From Leifsonia sp. ku-ls (GTDB lineage: Bacteria; Actinomycetota; Actinomycetes; Actinomycetales; Microbacteriaceae): DNA of 64,000 nucleotides. Location: NCBI GenBank assembly GCA_003367665.1, contig QKXI01000001.1, positions 248,001 to 312,000 of the forward strand, read 5' to 3'. Shown one piece after another: positions 54,720 through 64,000 of this stretch; within the stretch, counting starts at the first letter, position 1, and each line of letters opens with the position of its first letter. A model generated the notes under the pieces. That model searched no databases, was not told the DNA's origin, and saw only the letters and a program-made list of their open reading frames with translations. Made by a program: the position numbers and the translations under genes.

Positions 54720-55217
54720 ATGGAGCCAGAACCCGACGCCGTCGCGCGCATCCAGCAGGAATGGCGGCGCGAACGACCCGACCTCGACAGCGCACCACAG
54801 GGGGTCATCGGACGACTGCACCGCGTCGCCGCCCGGCTCACGGCCGAACTGGACACGGTGTACGCGGCCCACGGACTGGCCGAGGGCGACTTCGACGTGC
54901 TGGCCACGCTCCGCCGGGCGGGCGCACCCTTCGAGCGCACGGCCGGCGAACTGGCCGAGCACACGATGATCACCACCGGCGGGATGTCCAAGCGCATCGA
55001 CCGCCTGGAGCGCGCCGGGCTCGTCGCGCGCCGATCCTCCGAGACCGACGGCCGCGGTCGCCTGGTCCGACTCACCGAGCGCGGCAGGGAGAGGATCGAC
55101 GCCGCCGTCACAGATCACCTCGCGAACGAGCGCCGACTGCTGGACGAGCTCGACCCGTCGGACGCGGCGGCACTCGAGCGCATCCTGAGCCGGTGGCTCG
55201 CCCGACTCGGAGGGTGA
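54720..55217 (+). CDS. MarR-family transcriptional regulator
   Basis: 165 residues. Central winged helix with DFDVLATLRRAGAPFERTAGEL, MITTGGMSKRIDRLERAGLV and the wing RRSSETDGRGRLVRLTERG. Divergent to the EamA transporter; the twin palindromes between them make a classic MarR/exporter pair in which a ligand releases repression. The ATG is 7 bases from TATTGT, so leaderless; an upstream in-frame GTG at 54711 lies within the -10 box. Confidence 0.92.
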   Translation: MEPEPDAVARIQQEWRRERPDLDSAPQGVIGRLHRVAARLTAELDTVYAAHGLAEGDFDVLATLRRAGAPFERTAGELAEHTMITTGGMSKRIDRLERAGLVARRSSETDGRGRLVRLTERGRERIDAAVTDHLANERRLLDELDPSDAAALERILSRWLARLGG

Positions 55218-55224
55218 GGCGCGG

Positions 55225-55761
55225 CTAGGCGGACGCCGGCGGGCGGCGCGGCGAGAAGGTGTAGCTGACCGCCCAGATCAGGTCGATGGCGCACAGCACC
55301 CCGACGACCGGCAGCAGGGCGAGCAGCGGCTCGGCACGCACGGGATCCCCGGCGACCAGGGCGAGCGCGCCGATCACCGCGGCCGTGATGGCGGCGGCGA
55401 GCAGGGTGCGGAGCACGTCGCGCCAGCAGGCGATCGTGTAGTCGCGACCGTAGAGCTTGGCCGGCCGCGGACCGCCGACGAAACGATAGGCGAACCAGCG
55501 GTCGGCCCAGCGGATCATGGCATGGCCGTAGGCGACGGAGAGGCCGAGGTAGAGCGCGGCGAGCCCGTGCGCGAAGGTCGCCTCCCCTCCGGTGGCGAGG
55601 TCGATCGCGGTCGCGGCCAGCAGGACGACGTCCGCGACGGGCGCCAGCGCCAGCAGCACGGCCCCCGCGCGGCGCCGGCGCATCAAGTACCGGGCGCACA
55701 GCCCGGCCACGATGAAGACCCAGAAGAGGATCTCGCAGGCGATGATGACGGCCAGGATCAC
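55225..55761 (-). CDS. Four- or five-helix membrane protein of unknown function
   Basis: 178 residues with membrane segments near residues 3-22, 32-52, 60-80, 123-145 and 150-172; it ends with SPRRPPASA. The GTG at 55761 has a GGGGG ribosome site; an ATG at 55806 would add 15 hydrophilic residues. It is divergent from a TetR gene and shares a palindromic operator with it, so it is probably the TetR target. Confidence 0.75.
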   Translation of the reverse strand: MILAVIIACEILFWVFIVAGLCARYLMRRRRAGAVLLALAPVADVVLLAATAIDLATGGEATFAHGLAALYLGLSVAYGHAMIRWADRWFAYRFVGGPRPAKLYGRDYTIACWRDVLRTLLAAAITAAVIGALALVAGDPVRAEPLLALLPVVGVLCAIDLIWAVSYTFSPRRPPASA

Positions 55762-55808
55762 GGTTCCCCCATTCGTGGATGCGGCGCACGCGCGCCGGAC
55801 GGCCATGG

Positions 55809-55824
55809 TAGCACGGTCGTGCTA
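55809..55824. promoter_or_regulatory. TetR-type palindromic operator
   Basis: Perfect palindrome TAGCACG-GT-CGTGCTA overlapping the TAATAT -10 box (55823-55828) of the tetR gene and sitting in the promoter of the divergent membrane protein. Suits autoregulation and control of the neighbour. Confidence 0.75.
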
Positions 55825-55835
55825 ATATAACGGTC

Positions 55836-56660
55836 ATGCCGCGCACCATCGACCTCGACGCCCGCCGCATCCAGCTCGCCGAGGCCACCTGGCGCGTCAT
55901 CCGCGAGAGGGGCGTCGGCGCAGTGTCGGTGCGCACCATCGCCGCCGAGGCGGGCGTCGTGGTCGGGTCGCTCCGCCACGTGTTTCCCACCCGCGCCGAG
56001 CTGCTGGAGTTCTCGGCGCGCCTGATGATCGACCGGGCCACGGAGCGCATCGCTGCGATCGAGCCGACCGGGGACGCGGTGGAGGACGCCATCGCCGTCC
56101 TCCGTGAGCTGCTGCCGCTCACCGCCGACACACGGGCGGAGCTGGAGGTGAACCTGGCGCTCATCGGGGAGACGCCCGCGCTGCCGCAGCTCGCCGGGCT
56201 GCGTGACGAGGCGGACGCGGCGCTGCGGGCGCTGTGCGCGGCGCTGGTGCGGAGGGTGCGGGCGGCGGGGTCGGGGGCCGAGAGGCCGGCCGCGGGGAAG
56301 TCGGCGGAAGAAGGGCCAGCCGGCACGGCAGCCGCGGACGAGAGGCCGGCCGCGAGGAAGTCGGCGGAAGAAGGGCCAGCCGGCACGGCAGCCGCGGACG
56401 AACGGCCGGCCACACCGGCACCCGCGGACGAACGGCCGGCCACACCGGCAGCCACGGACGAACGGCCGGCCACAACGGCGCACACGAACAGGCGGGTGGC
56501 CGCCACGGCACCCGCGGACGAACTCGCGGCGGAGCGGCTCTTCGCCCTCGTCGACGGGCTCGCCCTGCACCTGCTCATCCGGCCGGACGAGGACATGCGC
56601 GAGCGGGCGCTCAGCATCCTGCGGGCGGAGGTCGGCGCCATCGCGCGGGCCCGCGAGTGA
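55836..56660 (+). CDS. TetR-family regulator with an internal repeat insertion
   Basis: 274 residues. N-terminal helix-turn-helix: ATWRVIRERGVGAVSVRTIA, AEAGVVVGSLRHVFPTRAELL. Residues 30-140 and the last 45 are helical as in TetR ligand domains, but residues of about 149-225 form an Ala/Pro/Glu-rich repeat insertion encoded by a DNA minisatellite. The ATG is 7 bases from a TAATAT box. Repeats probably form a flexible loop. Confidence 0.88.
   Translation: MPRTIDLDARRIQLAEATWRVIRERGVGAVSVRTIAAEAGVVVGSLRHVFPTRAELLEFSARLMIDRATERIAAIEPTGDAVEDAIAVLRELLPLTADTRAELEVNLALIGETPALPQLAGLRDEADAALRALCAALVRRVRAAGSGAERPAAGKSAEEGPAGTAAADERPAARKSAEEGPAGTAAADERPATPAPADERPATPAATDERPATTAHTNRRVAATAPADELAAERLFALVDGLALHLLIRPDEDMRERALSILRAEVGAIARARE
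56281..56490 (+). repeat. In-frame minisatellite inside the tetR gene
   Basis: Two 60-base units (56281-56340 and 56341-56400) differ at one base. They are followed by three 30-base units (56401-56430, 56431-56460, 56461-56490) related to half of the 60-base unit. All lengths are multiples of three, so changes in copy number keep the frame. Encoded motif: ADERPA with KSAEEGPAGT. Confidence 0.95.
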
Positions 56661-56767
56661 GCCGACGGCCCTGCTCCGAGCGACCCGCGTAACGCAAGGC
56701 AGGCTTTCGCAACAGGTCGTCATCTTCGTGGCGACGGGAGGCGCCGCCACGGTACAAACGGTCGATC

Positions 56768-57049
56768 ATGTCGCGCATCTTCACGAGCAAGTTCAACCCC
56801 GGCCGCGCCCGCTGGGAGCTCGTCGTCAGCCCCCAGGGCGACGTCTACGCGTTCCCGCTCACCCTTCCGATCGCCCAGCGGCAGGTGCTCGGCGGGCACC
56901 GCCGCTACCTGGTGGGCCGGGTGTCCCGCGGCGCGCAGGCCTGGACCGCGGCCGGACCGTCGGGTCTCGTGTACGGGACGACGTTCCCGTCCCTGCCCTC
57001 GGCGCTCGAGGCGATCGCCGACGAGGTGGACCTCGCGCCCGTCCCGTGA
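56768..57049 (+). CDS. Hypothetical protein
   Basis: 93 residues, no signal or membrane segment. It starts SRIFTSKFNPGRARWELVVS and contains RYLVGRVSRGAQAWTAAGPS and PSALEAIADEV. The sequence looks like a small alpha/beta domain. A TACAAA box lies 9 bases before the ATG. I do not recognise the family. Convergent with sufU, 6 bases apart. Confidence 0.65.
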   Translation: MSRIFTSKFNPGRARWELVVSPQGDVYAFPLTLPIAQRQVLGGHRRYLVGRVSRGAQAWTAAGPSGLVYGTTFPSLPSALEAIADEVDLAPVP

Positions 57050-57055
57050 GCGGGG

Positions 57056-59896
<2,841 letters not shown>

Positions 59897-60020
59897 CCGC
59901 CCCATCGGAGATTCGCTGCGCCTGCGTGGGTCGCACGGAGCGGCCGCCCTCCCGCCACAGCTCGCCCACACCCACCGCGCCCGCACCGAGCGACCGCAGG
60001 GTGCCACGTCGAACGACGCG

Positions 60021-60061
60021 GCGGCGGGGCGGCACTCCCGGTCGGAGGGCCGCCCCGCCGC
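60021..60061. terminator. Terminator between the hydrolase and MFS genes
   Basis: Perfect 13-base arms GCGGCGGGGCGGC/GCCGCCCCGCCGC (60021-60033 and 60049-60061) with a 15-base loop between convergent genes. The 120 bases before it hold nothing I recognise. Confidence 0.75.
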
Positions 60062-60079
60062 GCGTCGGCGCGGGCCGGC

Positions 60080-61474
60080 TCAGCTGCCGACGGGCTCCGC
60101 CTGGCGCCCGGACAGGCCGCGGATGGGGCTGACGGCCTGCTCCGCCTCGTGGTCCGGTCCGAGCGGGATGCCGGTGCGGTCGCGCAGCACGAGGGTCGCC
60201 AGCAGTCCGAGGAGCGTCATGCCCGCCAGGTACCACGTGACCGAGAGGGTCGTGCCGGTCGCCTGGACCAGGGCCGTGGCGATGGTCGGTGCGAACGCGC
60301 CGCCCAAGATCGCGCCGATCGCGTACGAGATGGAGACGCCGGAGAACCGGATCGAGGCCGGGAACAACTCCGAGTAGAGCGCCGACTGCGGACCGTAGGT
60401 GAAGCCGAGCCCGACCGTGAGGATCGCCAGCCCCAGGAACAGCAGGCCGACGCTCGCCGTGTTCACCAGCGGGAAGAGGGCGAAGACGCCGACGAGCTGC
60501 AGGATCCATCCCACGATGTAGGTCGTGCGGCGGCCGATACGATCGCTGAGCCAGCCGGCGAACCAGGTCGCGAGCAGCCACGTGACCGCCGACGCGGCGA
60601 CCGCCCACAGCACGGGCCCGCGATCCAGCTTCAGCGGACCCTCGGGGTTGGTGGCGTAGTTCTGGATGTAGCCGCCCGTCGTCATGTAGCCGACCGCGTT
60701 GTTGCCTGCGAAGACGAACGCGGCCACGATCACGAGCAGCCAGTGCTTGCGGAACACCTGGACGATCGGCATGCGGGTGCGCTGTCGACGCTCCGCGATC
60801 TCGGCGAACACCGGGCTCTCCTCCACCCGGCGGCGCACCCAGTACCCGATCAGGATGAGGACGATCGAGAGCAGGAACGGCACTCGCCAGCCCCAGGCAA
60901 GGAACGCCTCTCCCGGAGCGATCGCGGTCATCACGGCCATCGCGCCGGAGGCGAGCAGCAGGCCGAGCGGGACACCGATCTGCGGAGAAGCCCCGAAGAG
61001 TCCGCGCTTCGCGGTCGGGGCGTGCTCGACGGCCATGAGGACCGCTCCACCCCACTCGCCACCCGCCGAGATGCCCTGCAGCACGCGGAGCAGCACCAGC
61101 AGGATCGGAGCGGCGATGCCGATCGCCTGATAGGTCGGCAGCAGCCCGACGAGCGCGGTCGACGCGCCCATGAGGATGAGCGTCGCGACCAGCACCACCC
61201 GGCGGCCGTACCGGTCGCCGATGTGGCCCGCGAGGAAGGCGCCGAGCGGACGGAACAGGAAGCTCACGCCCACGGTCAGGAACGACAGCACGGTCGCGAA
61301 CTGCGGACCGGCCGGGGCGAAGAACAGCTCGCCGAACACCAGTCCGGCGGCCGAGGCGTAGATGAAGAAGTCGTACCACTCGACCGTGGTGCCGATCACC
61401 GTGGCGAAGACGACCCGGCGGCGGTCCGTCTGCGAACGGATGCTTCCCGTCGGGGTGAAGGGGGATGTGCTCAT
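60080..61474 (-). CDS. MFS transporter, metabolite:H+ symporter type
   Basis: 464 residues and twelve predicted membrane helices. The MHS-subfamily pattern is clear: GTTVEWYDFFIYASAAGLVF in the first helix, then GHIGDRYGRRVVL and RVLQGISAGGEWGGAVLMAVEHA. Such transporters (ShiA, ProP-like) take up organic acids, shikimate or betaine. The ATG at 61474 has GGGAG upstream; open frame beyond it lacks a ribosome site. Promoter at 61531-61558. Confidence 0.9.
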   Translation of the reverse strand: MSTSPFTPTGSIRSQTDRRRVVFATVIGTTVEWYDFFIYASAAGLVFGELFFAPAGPQFATVLSFLTVGVSFLFRPLGAFLAGHIGDRYGRRVVLVATLILMGASTALVGLLPTYQAIGIAAPILLVLLRVLQGISAGGEWGGAVLMAVEHAPTAKRGLFGASPQIGVPLGLLLASGAMAVMTAIAPGEAFLAWGWRVPFLLSIVLILIGYWVRRRVEESPVFAEIAERRQRTRMPIVQVFRKHWLLVIVAAFVFAGNNAVGYMTTGGYIQNYATNPEGPLKLDRGPVLWAVAASAVTWLLATWFAGWLSDRIGRRTTYIVGWILQLVGVFALFPLVNTASVGLLFLGLAILTVGLGFTYGPQSALYSELFPASIRFSGVSISYAIGAILGGAFAPTIATALVQATGTTLSVTWYLAGMTLLGLLATLVLRDRTGIPLGPDHEAEQAVSPIRGLSGRQAEPVGS

Positions 61475-61530
61475 CGTTGTGTACTCCCGGAATGCGACAT
61501 CGTTGTCCGGAGCGGCGCTCCGATCCGGCA

Positions 61531-61558
61531 ATGATATACGATTTCGCATCCGAAGCAA
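61531..61558 (-). promoter_or_regulatory. Promoter of the MFS gene
   Basis: -35 TTGCTT (61553-61558), 16-base spacer and -10 TATCAT (61531-61536), in an AT-rich patch unusual for this window. It gives a 5' leader of about 50 bases. The adjacent aldo/keto reductase gene ends at 61580. Confidence 0.6.
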
Positions 61559-61579
61559 TGGTCGATTTTCGCAACCCCG

Positions 61580-62461
61580 TCACCCTTCCCCGACCGCGTC
61601 GAGCTCGCGCACGACCTCGGCCGGAAGCGTCAGCCCGGCGCCGGCGATGTTCTCGCGCAGGTGCGCGAGCGACGAGGTGCCAGGGATCAGCAGGATGTTC
61701 GGCGTACGCTGCAGGAGCCAGGCCAGCGCGACCGCGAGCGGCGTCGCCTCCAGCCGGGCGGCGACGGACGCCAGCACCCCGGACTGCAGCGGGCTGAAGC
61801 CGCCGAGCGGGAAGTAGGGCACGTACGCGATGCCCTCGCGCGCCGTCTGCTCGACGAGCGCGTCGTCCTGCCGGTTGGCGATGTTGTAGAAGTTCTGCAC
61901 CGTCACGACCGGTGCGATCGCCTGCGCCTCTGCCAGCCGCTCGGCGTCGACCGTGCTGAGCCCGAGGTGGCGGATGAGGCCCTCCCGCTGCAGGTCGGCC
62001 AGTGCCCCGAACTGCTCGGCGAGAGAACCGGGCTCCGGCCGGTCGAAGCCGCCGACCCGCAGGTTCACGACGTCGAGCACGTCGAGCCGGAGCGATCGGA
62101 GGTTCTGGTGCACCTGGTCGCGCAGCTGGCGCGGGCTGCGCGCGTGCGGCCAGTTGCCATCGGCGTCGCGCTCCGCGCCGACCTTCGTGACGATGTGGAG
62201 CTCGTCGGGATAAGGCCAGAGCGCCTCGCGGATGAGCTCGTTCGTGACGTGCGGACCGTAGAACTCGGCGGTGTCGATGTGAGTGATGCCGGCCTCCACC
62301 GCGGCACGGAGCACCGCGATCGCGGCGTCACGGTCGGCGGGCGGCCCGAAGACGCCGGGGCCGGCGAGCTGCATGGCGCCGTAGCCGACGCGGGTGAGAT
62401 CGAGGTCGCCGGCGCGGAAGACGCCGCCGGGAAGGTCGGTGCGGGGTTCGATGTCTGTCAT
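61580..62461 (-). CDS. Aldo/keto reductase
   Basis: NADPH-dependent oxidoreductase, 293 residues, TIM barrel. Catalytic Asp-Tyr are in HIDTAEFYGPHVTNELIREA, Lys in IVTKVG, and the cofactor-binding end is LIPGTSSLAHLRENI. Many paralogues exist, so no substrate can be named. ATG with GGAG upstream. Divergent from an XRE regulator, which may control it through the palindrome at 62532-62541. Confidence 0.92.
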   Translation of the reverse strand: MTDIEPRTDLPGGVFRAGDLDLTRVGYGAMQLAGPGVFGPPADRDAAIAVLRAAVEAGITHIDTAEFYGPHVTNELIREALWPYPDELHIVTKVGAERDADGNWPHARSPRQLRDQVHQNLRSLRLDVLDVVNLRVGGFDRPEPGSLAEQFGALADLQREGLIRHLGLSTVDAERLAEAQAIAPVVTVQNFYNIANRQDDALVEQTAREGIAYVPYFPLGGFSPLQSGVLASVAARLEATPLAVALAWLLQRTPNILLIPGTSSLAHLRENIAGAGLTLPAEVVRELDAVGEG

Positions 62462-62531
62462 GGCTCCACTCTGCGTCGGTGGAGCACCGGTGAGGCAGGG
62501 CCGCCGCCATCCTGGGGATAAGAGGGCCAGG

Positions 62532-62541
62532 CAGGCGCCTG
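62532..62541. promoter_or_regulatory. Palindrome between the aldo/keto reductase and XRE genes
   Basis: Perfect 10-base palindrome CAGGCGCCTG, 11 bases upstream of the XRE -10 box TAGACT (62553-62558). Possible operator of the XRE protein. Confidence 0.4.
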
Positions 62542-62564
62542 TGGACACCTTTTAGACTCCCCCT

Positions 62565-63422
62565 GTGACCCGCGACCAGAACGCCCTCGGCGAGTACCTC
62601 CGTGCGCGCCGGGAGCAGGTCGACCCCGCCTCGGTCGGCCTGCGCGTGACCGGCATCCGCCGCACCCCGGGGCTGCGCCGGGAGGAGGTCGCGACGCTGG
62701 CCGGGATCAGCGCCGACTACTACCTGCGGCTGGAGCAGGGCCGCGACCGGCATCCGTCCGTGCAGGTCCTGCTCGCCCTCTCTCGCGTGTTCGACCTCGA
62801 CCCGGCGGCGACGAAGTACCTGCTCGGCCTTGCGGAACCGCGTCCCTCCCGTGTGCGGAGGCCGGCGCGTCGGGCTGTGCCGAGCGGCGTGCTCCAGTTG
62901 CTCGACGTGCTCGAGCTGCCGGCGTTCGTCGAGGACCGGATGTTCGACGTGCTCGCCGCCAACGACCTCGCGACCGCGCTCTCCCCCGCGATCCGGCCCG
63001 GGCAGAACCGCCTGCGCTCGCTGTTCCTCGACGAGGACGAGCGCGCGCTGTACCCGGACTGGGAGCAGGCGACCGCCGGGCTGATCGCGTCGTTCCGGGC
63101 CTCTATCGGCAGCGACGTCGACGACCCGCGCATCGCGCAGCTGGTGGGCGAGCTCTCGCTCGGCAGCGAGCACTTCCGCCGGCTCTGGGCGCGTCACGAC
63201 GTGCGCGGGCTCGGCGGAGGGGCGGCGAGGATGGATCACCCGCGGCTCGGGATGCTGGAGCTCCGTCGCGAGAAGCTGCCGATCGGCGACTCGGGCGGCC
63301 AGCTGCTGGTGATCTATCACGCCGAAGCCGGTTCGGCGACCGCGGCGGCCCTCCGCTCGCTGCGCGGACCGGCGGACGCGGACGTGCGCGACCACTCGAC
63401 GCCCCTGCGGGACGCCCGCTAG
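62565..63422 (+). CDS. XRE-family regulator with MmyB-like ligand domain
   Basis: 285 residues. Helix-turn-helix at residues 5-75 (LGEYLRARREQV, GLRREEVATLAGISADYYLRLEQGR) followed by an MmyB-like domain (AANDLATALSPAIRPGQNRLR, RLWARHDVRG, HPRLGMLELRREKLPI). Members in actinobacteria sense lipids or other ligands and often control a divergent oxidoreductase, as here. GTG 6 bases after TAGACT, so leaderless. Confidence 0.93.
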   Translation: MTRDQNALGEYLRARREQVDPASVGLRVTGIRRTPGLRREEVATLAGISADYYLRLEQGRDRHPSVQVLLALSRVFDLDPAATKYLLGLAEPRPSRVRRPARRAVPSGVLQLLDVLELPAFVEDRMFDVLAANDLATALSPAIRPGQNRLRSLFLDEDERALYPDWEQATAGLIASFRASIGSDVDDPRIAQLVGELSLGSEHFRRLWARHDVRGLGGGAARMDHPRLGMLELRREKLPIGDSGGQLLVIYHAEAGSATAAALRSLRGPADADVRDHSTPLRDAR

Positions 63423-63488
63423 CGGCGCCGCCTCGGCGCGATTCGGAGAGACAGCGACACCACCGCCGCGGGACCCGGAGACGACGAC

Positions 63489-63521
63489 GCGCGGCGCGAA
63501 CCCGTCTGGTCCGCGCCGCGC
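63489..63521. terminator. Terminator between the XRE and hydrolase genes
   Basis: Perfect 10-base arms GCGCGGCGCG/CGCGCCGCGC (63489-63498 and 63512-63521), 13-base loop, between convergent genes. Confidence 0.65.
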
Positions 63522-63542
63522 CGCTTCTCGCCCGGGGGCGGG

Positions 63543-64000
<458 letters not shown>

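Noticed and set aside
56281-56490. Transposon or insertion sequence in tetR
   Set aside because: Pure tandem repeats in frame, no transposase and no terminal inverted repeats.

Overview
The window is one high-GC chromosomal segment from an actinobacterium, most likely a member of Microbacteriaceae close to Leifsonia. This is inferred from the GC content, from gene order (rsmD, thiL, DUF3515 lipoprotein, ddl, gpsA, plsC, murA, leuD, leuC; rpmF, rnc, mutM, smc) and from the many start codons that lie 6-8 bases downstream of a TAnnnT -10 box, the arrangement of leaderless actinobacterial transcripts. I see no phage, insertion sequence, rRNA or CRISPR array. One tRNA (Glu, CUC) is present. The ends cut smc (left) and an alpha/beta hydrolase (right).

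Layout: 1-5.7 kb holds the start of smc and a complete branched-chain amino acid ABC transporter (livK-H-M-G-F). 5.8-9.9 kb holds a double GNAT acetyltransferase, a ParDE toxin-antitoxin pair and the mutM/rnc/rpmF/DUF177 operon. 9.9-15 kb holds a first MoxR-DUF58-transglutaminase module and coaD. 15-27.7 kb is a housekeeping block (recG, rsmD, thiL, ddl, gpsA, plsC, murA, leuD, leuC) with a VapBC pair inserted. Upstream of leuCD is a leader ORF with four consecutive leucine codons whose RNA is complementary to the leuC ribosome binding site.

27.7-44.4 kb is the most unusual part. An operon encodes a 1760-residue membrane-anchored protein of tandem Ig/cadherin-like and FnIII domains, then a second MoxR, DUF58 and transglutaminase-fold protein, the last with its catalytic Cys and His replaced. 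A separate FHA protein gene follows. Just upstream on the same strand lies a terC-PP2C-FHA-Ser/Thr kinase-FHA/winged-helix operon, preceded by a yybP-ykoY-type manganese riboswitch. Together these look like a cell-envelope assembly or sensing machine with its own phospho-signalling and metal input. That role is inference. One FHA gene in the signalling operon carries a one-base frameshift in a run of five C.

44.4-64 kb is a mosaic of small units: a KTSC protein, tRNA-Glu, a lipid kinase, a CopB-like copper ATPase under a CsoR-type operator, a metallo-hydrolase plus photolyase pair, a NERD protein, an alanyl-tRNA editing protein, a DyP peroxidase, an EamA exporter with a divergent MarR regulator and twin operators, a TetR regulator with an internal minisatellite, sufS-sufU, an MFS transporter, an aldo/keto reductase with a divergent XRE regulator, and hydrolases. 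Most genes are in short minus-strand operons with 1-14 base overlaps. Starts were chosen from -10 spacing, Shine-Dalgarno sequences and family N-termini.
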